Source: Blastococcus colisei (GTDB taxonomy: Bacteria > Actinomycetota > Actinomycetes > Mycobacteriales > Geodermatophilaceae). From it: a stretch of DNA of 64,000 nt. The notes under the pieces are model-generated. The model was not told the origin of the DNA. It did no database searches and was given only the letters and a program-made list of their open reading frames with translations. Both the position numbers and the translations under genes were made by a program. This document shows, piece after piece, positions 1 through 9,044 of the stretch (its first letter is position 1; each line of letters opens with the position of its first letter). The DNA lies in NCBI RefSeq assembly GCF_006717095.1, contig NZ_VFQE01000001.1, positions 3,472,001 through 3,536,000 on the forward strand, in the 5' to 3' direction.

Positions 1-1209
1 GACCGGCATCGCACGCTCGAGGGCTCGGCGCGCACCGGCGACCTGGCCCAGGTCGAGTCGGTCGAGGTCCTCGATCCCACCACCGTCCAGCTCACCCTGT
101 CCTCAGCGTTCGCCCCGCTTACCGCCCAGCTCGCCGACCGGGCAGGGATGATCATGTCGCCGGCCCAGCTGGAGACGCTCGGGGACGCGTTCGGCAGCGA
201 CCCCGTCTGCGTCGGGCCGTTCGAGTTCGAGAGCCGGACGCCGGGCAACGAGATCGTGCTGACGAAGGCGACCGACTACTACGACGCCGACAACGTGAAG
301 CTCGACGGCGTCACCTACCGGGTCATCACCGACGGCAACGTCCGACTGGCCAACGTCAACTCCGGCGACGTGCACGTCGCCGAGCGCATCGCCGCCACCG
401 ACGTCGCCAAGGTGGAGGGCGACACCTCGGTCAAGCTCATCGGCCAGGAGTCGCTGGGCTACCAGGGCATCAGCATCAACATCGGCAACGTCAACGGGAT
501 CGGCCAGCCGGTCGGCCCGGTCGACACTCCACTCGGCAGTTCACCGGAACTGCGTGAGGCCTTCGAGCTGTCGCTGGACCGCGACGTCATCAACGAGGTC
601 GTCTTCGCCGGCAAGTACACCCCCGGGTGCACTCCCCTGCCGCCGGCCAGCCCCTACCACGACGAGTCGTTCGAGTGCAGCCAGCGGGACGTCGAGCGGG
701 CCAAGGAACTCATCGCCGACGCGGGCGTCTCCACGCCCGTCCCGGTCACCCTCGTCGTCAACACCAGCCCTGAGAACCTCCGCCTGGGACAGGTGATCCA
801 GTCACAGGCCAAGGAGGCCGGTTTCGACGTGACGGTGGCCCCCACCGAGTTCGCCTCCGCGCTGGACGCCAGCGACGCCGGGAACTTCGACACGTTCCAG
901 GTCGGCTGGTCGGGCCGGGTGGACCCGGACGGCAACATCTACAACTTCCTCCACACCGGCGCACCGCTGAACATCACCGGTGAATCCAACCCGGAGCTCG
1001 ACCAGCGCCTCGAGCAGGCCCGGTTGACCAGCGACCAGGAGGAGCGCAAGCAGCTCTACGCCGAGGCGCTGCAGATCGCGGCGGAGGACCGGCCGATCCT
1101 GTACCTCTACCACCCGGTCAACTACCTCGTGACCGGACCCGACGTCGTCGGCCTGGAGTACTACGCCGACGGCCTACCGCGCCTCGCGACCGCCGGCTTC
1201 GCCCAGTAA
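1..1209 (+). CDS. ABC transporter substrate-binding protein, family 5 (peptide type), 5' partial
   Basis: Extracellular solute-binding protein that would capture a di- or oligopeptide outside the membrane and hand it to the permeases encoded just downstream. The frame is open from the first base of the window, and 402 codons are visible before the TAA. Family 5 proteins (DppA/OppA type) usually have 500-550 residues, so roughly 100-140 N-terminal residues, including the expected lipoprotein signal, lie outside the window. Visible family features are the long alpha/beta lobe, with segments such as ELREAFELSLDRDVI and the C-terminal DRPILYLYHPVNYL. It is the first visible gene of a co-directional operon running to 7819. 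The substrate is not readable from the sequence. The gamma-glutamyltransferase downstream suggests glutathione or gamma-glutamyl peptides (inference). Confidence 0.93.
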   Translation, partial: DRHRTLEGSARTGDLAQVESVEVLDPTTVQLTLSSAFAPLTAQLADRAGMIMSPAQLETLGDAFGSDPVCVGPFEFESRTPGNEIVLTKATDYYDADNVKLDGVTYRVITDGNVRLANVNSGDVHVAERIAATDVAKVEGDTSVKLIGQESLGYQGISINIGNVNGIGQPVGPVDTPLGSSPELREAFELSLDRDVINEVVFAGKYTPGCTPLPPASPYHDESFECSQRDVERAKELIADAGVSTPVPVTLVVNTSPENLRLGQVIQSQAKEAGFDVTVAPTEFASALDASDAGNFDTFQVGWSGRVDPDGNIYNFLHTGAPLNITGESNPELDQRLEQARLTSDQEERKQLYAEALQIAAEDRPILYLYHPVNYLVTGPDVVGLEYYADGLPRLATAGFAQ

Positions 1210-1234
1210 CCGCCGCGGACGACAGGACAGCAGG

Positions 1235-2191
1235 ATGGGCTCATACCTGCTGCGCCGGCTCGGCACGTCTGCGCTCGTGCTGCTGCTCGCCAGCATCGTC
1301 GTCTTCGTCGGGGTGCGCGCGCTGCCGGGGGATGCCGCCCTGGCCCTCGCAGGAGAGGAGCGCGATCCCGCCGCACTGGAGGAGATCAGGGAGAAGTACG
1401 GACTCAACGACCCGGTCCCCGTGCAGTACCTGCGCTACATCGGGAACTCCCTCCAGGGCGACCTCGGCTCCTCCACCCGGACCGGGGCCGACGTCAGCGA
1501 GGTGATCCTCGACCGCCTGCCGGTCACGCTGGAGCTCGCGCTCCTGTCCCTGCTCGTCGCCCTGCTCATCGGGATCCCGGCGGGGATCCTCGCCGCGCTG
1601 CGACGCGGCTCGTGGATCGACAACGTGAGCAACGGCTTCGGGTTGCTCGGGCTGTCCATACCGAACTTCTGGCTCGGTCTGGTGCTGATCCTGGTCGTGT
1701 CCGTACAGCTCGACCTGCTCCCGGCCTCGGGCTACGTACCCTTCCTGGAGGACCCGATCGAGAACCTGAAACGCATGATCCTGCCGGCGATCGTCCTCGG
1801 GACCGGGCTGTCAGCAGTGCTGATGCGCCAGATGCGCTCGGCCATGCTCGAGACCATCTCCGCCGACTACGTCCGCACCGCCCGGTCGAAGGGACTGTCC
1901 GAGCGTCAGGTGGTGCTCGTGCACGCCCTGCGCAACAGCCTGATCACGGTGGTCACGGTGCTCGGACTGCAACTGGGCGCCCTCATCTCCGGCGCCGTGA
2001 TCACCGAGCAGATCTTCGTGATCCCCGGCTTCGGCAAACTCATCGTCGACGGGGTGTTCACCCGGGACTACCCGGTGATCCAGGGAGTGGCTCTGGTGAC
2101 GGTGTTCGGTTACGTCGTCGTCAACCTGCTCGTGGACCTGTCCTACTCGTTCCTGAACCCACGCATCCGCGTGGGAGGGGGTGCGTCGTGA
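1235..2191 (+). CDS. ABC transporter permease, DppB/OppB type
   Basis: Integral membrane permease of 318 residues for peptide import. It starts at ATG 1235, about 10 bases after an AGGACAGCAGG stretch that can act as ribosome binding site. An N-terminal membrane helix follows YLLRRLGTSALVLLLAS, and several more helices fill residues 90-310. The cytoplasmic EAA-type loop that docks on the ATPase is visible near residues 208-235 (SADYVRTARSKGLSERQV). Length and layout are normal for the DppB family. It follows the binding protein after 25 bases, and its TGA overlaps the GTG of the next permease by four bases (GTGA), indicating translational coupling. It should pair with the DppC-type permease to form the channel. 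Confidence 0.95.
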   Translation: MGSYLLRRLGTSALVLLLASIVVFVGVRALPGDAALALAGEERDPAALEEIREKYGLNDPVPVQYLRYIGNSLQGDLGSSTRTGADVSEVILDRLPVTLELALLSLLVALLIGIPAGILAALRRGSWIDNVSNGFGLLGLSIPNFWLGLVLILVVSVQLDLLPASGYVPFLEDPIENLKRMILPAIVLGTGLSAVLMRQMRSAMLETISADYVRTARSKGLSERQVVLVHALRNSLITVVTVLGLQLGALISGAVITEQIFVIPGFGKLIVDGVFTRDYPVIQGVALVTVFGYVVVNLLVDLSYSFLNPRIRVGGGAS

Positions 2192-3084
2192 CCGTGAGCT
2201 CGGCACCCATGGCTCAGCCCTCTGCCGCCCTGCCCAACCCCCCTCCCCGCCAGCGGCGTGGGCGGCGGCTGCTCAAGCGCTTCCTCCGGATGCGGCTGCC
2301 GGTCTTCGGACTCGTCGTCCTCGCGCTGATCGGGGGGCTGGCAATCTTCGCCCCCCTGTTCGGCGACGCCGAGACGAACGACTTCGGCGCGCTGCTCCAG
2401 CCGCCGTCCGCGGACCACCTGCTGGGAACCGACGACCTCGGCCGGGACACCCTGGCCCGGATCGCGTACGGCGCGCGCGTGTCCATGCAGGCCGGCGTCC
2501 TTGCGACGCTCCTCGCGATGGCCATCGGGGTGCCACTCGGGCTCATCGCGGGCTACTACCGCGGCTGGGCCGACCTGGTCATCAGCCGCCTGACCGACCT
2601 GCTGCTCGCCTTCCCCTTCCTCATCCTGGCGGTCGGACTGGCCGCGATCCTCGGCCCGTCGCTGCGCAACGTCGTGATCGCGCTGGGCATCAGCGCCCTT
2701 CCCAGCTTCATCCGGGTCACCCGAGGAGAAGTGCTCGGCCTGCGCGAGCAGGACTACGTCGCCGGAGCGGTGGCAGACGGCGCCGGGGACATGCGAATAC
2801 TGCGGAGGTACATCCTGCCCAACGCCTTCAGCCCGCTGCTGGTGCAGGCCACCGTCACCGTGCCCCAGGCGATCATCGGTGAGTCCGTGCTGTCCTTCCT
2901 CGGCCTGGGCGTCCAGCCGCCGACGCCGTCGTGGGGGACGATGCTGTCGGCCGCGCAGAGCTTCCTGGCACAGGCCCCCTTGCTGGCCGTGTTCCCCGGC
3001 GTCGCCATCGCTCTGGCGGCCCTGTCGTTCAACCTCGTGGGAGACGGCCTTCGCGACGTCCTCGACCCGAAGGCCGTCCGATGA
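2188..3084 (+). CDS. ABC transporter permease, DppC/OppC type
   Basis: Second membrane permease of the peptide importer, 298 residues. I chose GTG 2188 because it overlaps the preceding TGA (GTGA) and gives the usual DppC length. The longer open frame upstream merely reads through the dppB-like gene. Family marks are the short cytoplasmic N-terminus, one helix at about residues 42-62, and the DppC signature DHLLGTDDLGRDTLAR near residue 76. A five-helix core follows, with the EAA loop GAVADGAGDMRILRRYILPN around residue 195. It ends in an ATGA overlap with the first ATPase. A second GTG (2194) or ATG (2209) a few codons inside could be the real start. Confidence 0.93.
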   Translation: MTVSSAPMAQPSAALPNPPPRQRRGRRLLKRFLRMRLPVFGLVVLALIGGLAIFAPLFGDAETNDFGALLQPPSADHLLGTDDLGRDTLARIAYGARVSMQAGVLATLLAMAIGVPLGLIAGYYRGWADLVISRLTDLLLAFPFLILAVGLAAILGPSLRNVVIALGISALPSFIRVTRGEVLGLREQDYVAGAVADGAGDMRILRRYILPNAFSPLLVQATVTVPQAIIGESVLSFLGLGVQPPTPSWGTMLSAAQSFLAQAPLLAVFPGVAIALAALSFNLVGDGLRDVLDPKAVR

Positions 3085-4109
3085 CGACCAGCCCCGTCGA
3101 CGGTTCTCTCGCGGTTCACCCGGAGACCGGTCCCCTGCTGGCCGTCGAGGATCTGCGGATCCGTTTCCAGACCGAGGACGGACCGGTCCACGCGGTCAAC
3201 GGCGTCTCCTTCGAGCTCGCCCGCGGGGAGATCCTGGCCCTGGTCGGGGAGTCGGGATGTGGCAAGTCGGTCACCGCCATGTCCATCCCCGGCCTGCTGC
3301 CGGCCACCGCGACGGTGACCGGCAGCATCCGGCTCGAGGGCACCGACCTGCTGTCCCTGAGCCCGAAGCAGCTGCGCGAGGTGCGGGGCAAGGACGTGAG
3401 CTTCGTGTTCCAGGAGCCCATGACCAGCCTCAACCCGGCCTTCACCGTGGGCCGGCAGATCCGCGAGGTCCTGCAGCGGCACGAAGGCCTGTCCAAGCGT
3501 GCGGCGCACCAACGTGCCATCGAGCTGCTCGAGCTCGTGCGGATCCCCGCTCCGCGCCAACGCGTCGACGAGTACCCGCACCAGCTCTCGGGCGGGATGC
3601 GACAGCGCGTCATGATCGCGATCGGTGTCGCCTGCGGGCCGAAGATCCTGGTCGCGGACGAGCCGACGACTGCTCTGGACGTGACGATCCAGGCCGGGGT
3701 GCTGGACATCCTGCGCCGCCTGCGCAGCGAGCTCGGGACGTCGATCATCCTCATCACGCACGACCTCGGCGTCGTCGCGGACCTGGCGGACCGCGTCGTC
3801 GTGATGTACGCCGGGCGGCCGGTGGAGCAGGCAGAGGTGCACGAGCTGTTCGCCCATCCGCAGCACCCGTACACCAACGGGTTGCTCAGTGCCATCCCGC
3901 ACCGCGAGAAGGGTCCGGAGGAGGTCGCCGTCCGGCGGCTCGTCGAGATCCCCGGTCTCGTCCCGTCGCTGCGGTCGGACCCGGACGAGTGCGTCTTCGC
4001 CCCCCGCTGTCCCCGGCGGACCGAGATCTGCGTGGAGCACCGGCCGCCACTGGAACCGACCCGGCCCTTCCACCCGACCGCGTGCTATCACCCCGGGGAG
4101 CAGGCATGA
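3081..4109 (+). CDS. peptide ABC transporter ATP-binding protein, DppD/OppD type
   Basis: Cytoplasmic ATPase of 342 residues that powers the importer as one half of a heterodimer. Walker A is GESGCGKS near residue 56, the ABC signature is LSGGMRQRV, Walker B is ILVADEPTTALD, and the switch histidine is in ITHDLG. The C-terminal oligopeptide-type extension is present with its cysteine cluster (CVFAPRCPRRTEIC and a later ACY), which in this family can carry an iron-sulfur cluster. ATG 3081 overlaps the upstream TGA by ATGA, and the gene's own TGA overlaps the next ATG in the same way. Length and motifs are typical and nothing is missing. Confidence 0.96.
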   Translation: MTTSPVDGSLAVHPETGPLLAVEDLRIRFQTEDGPVHAVNGVSFELARGEILALVGESGCGKSVTAMSIPGLLPATATVTGSIRLEGTDLLSLSPKQLREVRGKDVSFVFQEPMTSLNPAFTVGRQIREVLQRHEGLSKRAAHQRAIELLELVRIPAPRQRVDEYPHQLSGGMRQRVMIAIGVACGPKILVADEPTTALDVTIQAGVLDILRRLRSELGTSIILITHDLGVVADLADRVVVMYAGRPVEQAEVHELFAHPQHPYTNGLLSAIPHREKGPEEVAVRRLVEIPGLVPSLRSDPDECVFAPRCPRRTEICVEHRPPLEPTRPFHPTACYHPGEQA

Positions 4110-5176
4110 CCACGTCGCCGCATCAGGGTCCGGTGCTCGAGGTCACCGACCTGGTCAAGCACTTCGCCACCGGCTCCGGGTTCCGGGGCGGCTCGGGTGT
4201 CGTGCGCGCCGTCGACGGCGTCTCCTTCACCATCGGCCCAGGGGAGATCCTCGGGCTCGTCGGCGAGTCGGGCAGCGGCAAGTCGACCGTCGGCCGGTGC
4301 GTCACGCGGTTGATCGAACCGACCTCCGGCAGCATCAAACTGCTCGGCACGGAGATCTCCCAGCTGTCCCGGCGGCGGATGCGGCCGCTGCGGCGGCAGG
4401 TCCACATCGTCTTCCAGGACCCTTACTCCTCGCTCAACCCGCGACTCACGATCGGTCAGATCATCGGCGAGCCGATGCTGCTGCACCGGGTGGCGTCCGG
4501 ATCCGCGCTCGACCGACGCGTGCGCGAGATGCTCGAGAAGTGCGGTCTGCGCGCGGACATGATCGACCGCTACCCGCACGAACTCTCCGGCGGTCAACGC
4601 CAGCGGGTCGGCCTGGCGCGGGCACTCGCGCTGGAGCCCGCCCTGGTCATCGCGGACGAGCCGGTGTCCGCGCTGGACGTCAGCGTGCAGGCGTCGATCC
4701 TCAACCTCATCACCGACCTGCAGCGCGACCTCGGGTTCTCCTGCCTGTTCATCACCCACGACCTGTCGGTGGTGGAGTACATCAGCGACGCGATCGCCGT
4801 CATGTACCTCGGCAAGATCGTGGAGAAGACGTCGCGGCAGCAACTGTTCGAGGACCCGCAGATGCCGTACACGCAGTCGCTGCTCACCGCGGCACCGGTT
4901 CCCGACCCGGCGGCGCAGCGCTCGCGTACACGGATCGTCCTCGGCGGGGACATTCCCAGTCCGCTCGATCCGCCGCCCGGGTGCCCCTTCCACACGCGCT
5001 GCCCGGTCGCGGTCGAGCGGTGCAGGGTGGAGGTACCGCCACTGGCCGGTGTCACCTCGGCCGACCATCTCGTGGCCTGCCACCTCGTCGACCGCGAGAC
5101 CGGGGCACCGGACGTCAGCGCCGCGGCCGCCGCACAGGGGGCGGTCGAGGGTGCGACGGTGCGCCCGAGCGGCTGA
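4106..5176 (+). CDS. peptide ABC transporter ATP-binding protein, DppF/OppF type
   Basis: Second ATPase of the importer, 356 residues, the expected partner of the preceding protein. Walker A reads GESGSGKST, the signature [15 protein letters not shown], and Walker [12 protein letters not shown]. The C-terminal cysteine motif [14 protein letters not shown] is intact. The start ATG 4106 overlaps the previous stop (ATGA). About 100 bases separate it from the gamma-glutamyltransferase. That gap holds a GC hairpin (arms 5191-5198 and 5201-5208) but no run of T, so transcription probably continues. Five consecutive ABC genes make this a complete DppBCDF-type importer plus binding protein. Confidence 0.96.
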   Translation: MTTSPHQGPVLEVTDLVKHFATGSGFRGGSGVVRAVDGVSFTIGPGEILGLVGESGSGKSTVGRCVTRLIEPTSGSIKLLGTEISQLSRRRMRPLRRQVHIVFQDPYSSLNPRLTIGQIIGEPMLLHRVASGSALDRRVREMLEKCGLRADMIDRYPHELSGGQRQRVGLARALALEPALVIADEPVSALDVSVQASILNLITDLQRDLGFSCLFITHDLSVVEYISDAIAVMYLGKIVEKTSRQQLFEDPQMPYTQSLLTAAPVPDPAAQRSRTRIVLGGDIPSPLDPPPGCPFHTRCPVAVERCRVEVPPLAGVTSADHLVACHLVDRETGAPDVSAAAAAQGAVEGATVRPSG

Positions 5177-5276
5177 GCCCCGCAGACGACCGCCGCGGGA
5201 CCGCGGCGACCGAGCAAGCACGACCCCAACCAGGCGGCCTCGACCGCCGCACTCCGACGGGCGAGGGAGTCCCTAC

Positions 5277-7064
5277 GTGTTCACGACGCGACCGGAGCTT
5301 GTGGGCACCACAGGCATGGTCACCTCGACGCACTGGCTGGCCAGCGCGACCGGGATGGCAGTCCTCGAGCGTGGCGGCAACGCCGTCGATGCCGCGGTCG
5401 CCGCCGGCTTCGTGCTCCAGATCGTCGAGCCGCACCTGAACGGGCCAGGCGGCGACGTCCCCATCCTCGTCGCCGACCCGACGGGCCGGGTCGAGGCCTA
5501 CTGCGGGCAGGGACCGACCCCGGCTGCGGCGAGCATCGAGCACTACCGCGACCTGGGCCTGGACCTGGTGCCGGGCACCGGTCTGCTCGCCGCCGTCGTA
5601 CCCGGCGCGTTCGGAGCCTGGACCCTGCTGCTCGAGCAGCGCGGGACCTGGACGCTGCGGGACGTCCTCGAACCGGCGATCAGCTATGCCGCGGACGGTT
5701 TTCCGCTGTTGCCGAACACGGTCGCGACGATCCGCACCGTCGAGCAGCTGTTCCGCGACGAGTGGCTGACCTCGGCGCAGACCTACCTCACCTCCGGCGG
5801 TCCGCCGGCCGCGGGATCCCGATTCCGCAATCCGGTGCTGGCCGACACCTACCGGCGGATCGTCACGGAGGCCGAAGCCGCCTCGGCCGGACGCGAGGAG
5901 CAGATCCGGGCGGCACGCGACGCCTTCTACCGGGGCTTCGTCGCCGAAGCCGTCGACGAGTGGTGCCGGACGCAGCAGGTCATGGACACGTCAGGACGCC
6001 GCCACGGCGGGCTGCTCGACGGCGAGGACCTCGCCCGGTGGCAACCGACGGTCGAGGAGCCGGCATCGCAGGACTACGCCGGCCTGACGGTGCACAAGAC
6101 CGGCCCCTGGGGACAGGGGCCGGTGATGCTCCAGCAGCTCGCGCTGCTGTCCGGGTTCGACCTGCCGGCGATGGGTCACCTGTCGGTCGACTGGATCCAC
6201 ACGGTCGTCGAGTGCGCGAAGCTCTCCTTCGCCGACCGGGAGGCCTGGTACGGCGATCCGGCGCACGTCGACGTCCCGCTCGAGGCCCTGCTGTCGCCGG
6301 CGTACGCCGAACAGCGGCGGGCATTGGTGGCCGACACGGCGTCGTACGAGCTGAGGCCCGGGAGCCCGGGCGGACGCACGCCCCGGCTGCCGGCCAGGGA
6401 CGCCGGCGAGGGACTGCGCCCGGCCATCACCGCCGACGGCGCGGGTGAGCCGACGGTGCTGTCCGACGGGACCACCAGGGGCGACACCTGCCATGTCGAC
6501 GTGGTCGACCGCGACGGGATGATGGTCTCCGCCACGCCCAGTGGCGGCTGGCTGCAGAGTTCGCCCGTCATCCCGGATCTGGGCTTCTGCCTCGGCTCGA
6601 GGGCCCAGATGATGTGGCTCGAGCCAGGCTTGCCGTCGTCGCTGGCCGGCGGCAAGCGCCCGCGGACGACGTTGTCCCCGTCGCTCGCCACCCGCGACGG
6701 GATCCCCTACCTCGCGTTCGGGACGCCCGGTGGCGACCAGCAGGACCAGTGGTCGCTGGCCTTCCTGCTCGCGCACCTGCACGCCGGGCTCGACCTGCAG
6801 GCGACGATCGACGCGCCGATGTTCCACAGCGAGCACTTCCCGAGCTCCTTCTACCCGCGTCAGGCCTCGCCGGGCCGGCTGGTCGTCGAGGGACGGCTCA
6901 CCCCGGACGTCATCGCCGGCCTCCGGGCACGCGGGCACGACGTGCAGGTCACCGGCGACTGGTCACAGGGACGGCTCTCCGCCGTGTCACGGGATCCGCA
7001 GACCGGATTCCTCAAGGCCGCGGCCAATCCGCGGGGAATGCAGGGCTACGCGGTGGGCCGGTGA
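5277..7064 (+). CDS. ggt: gamma-glutamyltransferase family protein
   Basis: Ntn-hydrolase that cleaves or transfers gamma-glutamyl groups, for example from glutathione, after splitting itself into two subunits. From GTG 5277 (GAGGGAG nine bases upstream) it is 595 residues, a normal length. The expected autoprocessing/catalytic threonine is in GDTCHVDVVDRDG. The family usually has TTH at this point and this protein has TCH, so the second threonine is replaced by cysteine. The downstream RPRTTLSPSL and FGTPGGDQQDQW segments match the oxyanion-hole and GG loop regions, with TT in place of the more common SS. No signal peptide is evident, so the enzyme may be cytoplasmic, as in YwrD-like members. 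Position next to a peptide importer suggests catabolism of imported gamma-glutamyl peptides (inference). Confidence 0.92.
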   Translation: MFTTRPELVGTTGMVTSTHWLASATGMAVLERGGNAVDAAVAAGFVLQIVEPHLNGPGGDVPILVADPTGRVEAYCGQGPTPAAASIEHYRDLGLDLVPGTGLLAAVVPGAFGAWTLLLEQRGTWTLRDVLEPAISYAADGFPLLPNTVATIRTVEQLFRDEWLTSAQTYLTSGGPPAAGSRFRNPVLADTYRRIVTEAEAASAGREEQIRAARDAFYRGFVAEAVDEWCRTQQVMDTSGRRHGGLLDGEDLARWQPTVEEPASQDYAGLTVHKTGPWGQGPVMLQQLALLSGFDLPAMGHLSVDWIHTVVECAKLSFADREAWYGDPAHVDVPLEALLSPAYAEQRRALVADTASYELRPGSPGGRTPRLPARDAGEGLRPAITADGAGEPTVLSDGTTRGDTCHVDVVDRDGMMVSATPSGGWLQSSPVIPDLGFCLGSRAQMMWLEPGLPSSLAGGKRPRTTLSPSLATRDGIPYLAFGTPGGDQQDQWSLAFLLAHLHAGLDLQATIDAPMFHSEHFPSSFYPRQASPGRLVVEGRLTPDVIAGLRARGHDVQVTGDWSQGRLSAVSRDPQTGFLKAAANPRGMQGYAVGR

Positions 7065-7819
7065 CGCCCGAGACCGTCGCGCTGTTGGCGGCCGCCGGGC
7101 TGCTGGCGGGCGGGGTCAACGCGATCGCCGGAGGGGGGTCGCTGATCTCGTTCCCGGCGCTGCTCGCGGCGGGCTACCCGGCCGTCACCGCGAACGTGAC
7201 CAACACGGTGGCGCTGTTCCCGGGATACGCCGGCAGCGTCGTCGGCGGCCGGCCCGAGCTGGGCGGGCAGCGCGCGCGGATCCGTGCGATCGGGGTGACG
7301 AGCATCGTCGGGGCCATCGGCGGCGCCGTCCTGCTGCTCGTCAGCCCGGGCGACGTGTTCAGCGCGATCGTGCCCTTTCTGATCCTGCTGGCGTGTGCGC
7401 TCCTCGTGCTGCAGCCCTGGCTGGCGCGCCTCGTCCAGCGAAGCAGCGGATCGAGGAAAGGTGACCGCTCCCCCACTCTGCAGATCGGGATCCTGCTCGC
7501 CTCCGTCTACGGCGCCTACTTCGGGGCCGGGCTCGGCGTGCTGCTGCTCGGCGTGCTCGGCATCTTCCTCCCCGAGCGACTCGCCCGTACCAATGCGCTG
7601 AAGAATCTGCTGTCCCTGGTCATCAACACCGTGGCGCTGATCGCGTTCGGGATATTCGGGCCGGTGGCGTGGGAGGCCGTTCTCGTCGTGGCCGTGACGT
7701 CGCTCGTCGGCGGCTACCTCGGCGCCCGGCTCGCCCGGCGCATCCCGTCGATGCTCCTGCGCATCATCGTCGTCGTCTACGGCGTCGTCGTCGCGGTCCT
7801 GCTGTTCCTGGAGGGATGA
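7061..7819 (+). CDS. TSUP family (TauE/SafE) membrane transporter
   Basis: Polytopic membrane protein of 252 residues. GTG 7061 overlaps the ggt stop (GTGA), so it is translationally coupled. The opening segment GGVNAIAGGGSLISFPALL followed by TANVTNTVALFPGYAGS is the hallmark of TSUP/TauE-SafE proteins, and the second repeat begins around residue 140 (YGAYFGAGLGVLLLG). About eight hydrophobic helices can be drawn. Family members move sulfite, sulfoacetate or related organosulfur anions. Here the substrate is unknown, but a sulfur product of glutathione/cysteine breakdown by the upstream genes would fit (inference). It is the last gene of the operon and is followed by a hairpin. Confidence 0.92.
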   Translation: MTPETVALLAAAGLLAGGVNAIAGGGSLISFPALLAAGYPAVTANVTNTVALFPGYAGSVVGGRPELGGQRARIRAIGVTSIVGAIGGAVLLLVSPGDVFSAIVPFLILLACALLVLQPWLARLVQRSSGSRKGDRSPTLQIGILLASVYGAYFGAGLGVLLLGVLGIFLPERLARTNALKNLLSLVINTVALIAFGIFGPVAWEAVLVVAVTSLVGGYLGARLARRIPSMLLRIIVVVYGVVVAVLLFLEG

Positions 7820-7850
7820 GCCGGCCGCGGTGGCACGTGCGGTGCCCACT

Positions 7851-7869
7851 GCCCCCGCGGTGCGGGGGC
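7851..7869 (+). terminator. GC hairpin after the peptide/GGT operon
   Basis: Perfect 8-bp stem (GCCCCCGC / GCGGGGGC) around a three-base loop, 31 bases after the TSUP stop. There is no T tract, as is common for actinobacterial intrinsic terminators. It probably ends the transporter operon before the insertion sequence. Confidence 0.6.
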
Positions 7870-7951
7870 CCCGCCCGGGGATGCCGTCACATACCGGCGA
7901 CGGGAACCCCGACCTAGATGACCTATTCCAAGGGGTTGCCGTTCTCGATCA

Positions 7952-8007
7952 CGTTCCTGCGGGAACGTCGTCAAGCTGAGAGCCTTGACCGCGTTCCCGC
8001 GGGAACG
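7952..8007. promoter_or_regulatory. two 16-bp palindromes exactly 40 bp apart at the left end of the IS
   Basis: CGTTCCCGCGGGAACG at 7992-8007 is a perfect palindrome. CGTTCCTGCGGGAACG at 7952-7967 differs at one base. Their centres are 40 bp apart, about four helical turns. They sit between the left inverted repeat and the transposase start at 8100, where a transposase or repressor binding site would be expected. Function is inferred from position only. Confidence 0.5.
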
Positions 8008-8099
8008 TCGGCGGTATCGGTCGGCGAGCCTTGAGCAGGTGAGAGGCGAGGGTGCCCACGCTCGGCGTTGGAACCCAACGTCGAACCTCGGAGGTCCTC

Positions 8100-9012
8100 G
8101 TGGACGCCGATCTGGACACCCTCGCAACCGCACTCTATGTCCGCGCCGATGACCTGTTGAAGGCCTTTCCGGAGCGGGCTCCGGCCCGGCCGAGGGTCGG
8201 AATCGCCCCGAAGATCACCGACGCGGAGCTGGTCACGCTGGCCGTCATGCAGGCGTTGGCCGGCCGTCCGAGTGAGGCCCGCTGGCTGCGCTACGCCCAC
8301 GCGGAGCTGCGGCATCTGTTCCCGTATCTGCCCCTGCAGCCGGCCTACAACAAGCGGCTGCGACGCCTGGCCGACACGATCGCCTGGCTGATCACCGCGC
8401 TCGCCCGCGACACCAGCCTGTTCACCGATGACGTGGGTCGTTGACTCCACGCCAGTCGAGTGCGCCCGCTCCCGGGAGACCGTCCGCCGCTCGGATCTGG
8501 CCGGCTGGGCGGAGTACGGCTACTGCGCCAGCCACTCCCGGTTGTTCTGGGGCCTGCGGCTGCACCTGCTGTGCACGCTGCACGGGCTGCCGGTCGGCTT
8601 CGCCCTCACCGGCGCCAAGGCCGACGAGCGCGCGGTGCTCCTCGACATCCTCGACGCCGACCCCGCCCTGACCGCTGACCGCCGCGAGCAGGTCGTGATT
8701 GCGGACAAGAACTACTACGGCCGCGAGTTCGAAGGCACCCTCGCCGACGCGGGGTTGAACCTGCTGCGCCCGGCACGCAAGGGTGAAGCCGAACGCCCGG
8801 GGACGCGCTTCTTCAGGCCATTACGCCAGGTCATCGAGTCGATCAACGACACCCTTAAAGGCCAACTCGACCTCGAACAACACGGCGGACACACCCCCGG
8901 AGGAGTCTGGGTCCGAGTCCTGCAACGCGTCCTGGCCCTGACCGCCGCAATCTGGCACAACGACCGCATCGGCGCCCCCGTCGCCCGCTGCCTCACCGTC
9001 TACGACCACTAA
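8100..9012 (+). pseudogene. IS982-like DDE transposase, frameshifted
   Basis: Two overlapping frames together encode one transposase of about 300 residues. The N-terminal part starts at GTG 8100 (GGAGG at 8090-8094) and reads LDTLATALYVRADDLL through DTSLFTDDV before a TGA at 8442. The C-terminal part, open from 8428, reads WVVDSTPVECARSR to the end at 9012. It contains the likely DDE residues: D in VVDSTP, D in VIADKNYYG, and E in QVIESINDTLKGQLD. Family members as I remember them read DDVWVVDSTP across the junction. That would be restored by adding two bases, so GTGTGG has probably contracted to GTGG. A programmed frameshift is possible but IS982 transposases are normally single-frame. The element is probably immobile on its own. 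Confidence 0.75.
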
Positions 9013-9044
9013 ACCCTTGGAATAGGTCATCTAGCGGGCCCGCG

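Larger units (their letters stand above)
7918..9030 (+). mobile_element. IS982-like insertion sequence, about 1.1 kb, with decayed transposase
   Basis: Bounded by perfect 17-bp inverted repeats (ATGACCTATTCCAAGGG at 7918-7934 and its complement at 9014-9030). Each end is flanked by CTAG (7914-7917 and 9031-9034), which may be a 4-bp target duplication. Because CTAG is its own complement it could also be part of the terminal repeat. The element carries one transposase-like gene split by a frameshift, and a pair of palindromes at its left end. It lies between the convergent TSUP gene and lepA and disrupts neither. The IS982 family call rests on my memory of the transposase and not on a search. 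Confidence 0.85.

Noticed and set aside
1612-2187. N-terminal extension of the DppC-type permease
   Set aside because: It overlaps the DppB-type gene in another frame, and GTG 2188 with its GTGA overlap gives the normal length.
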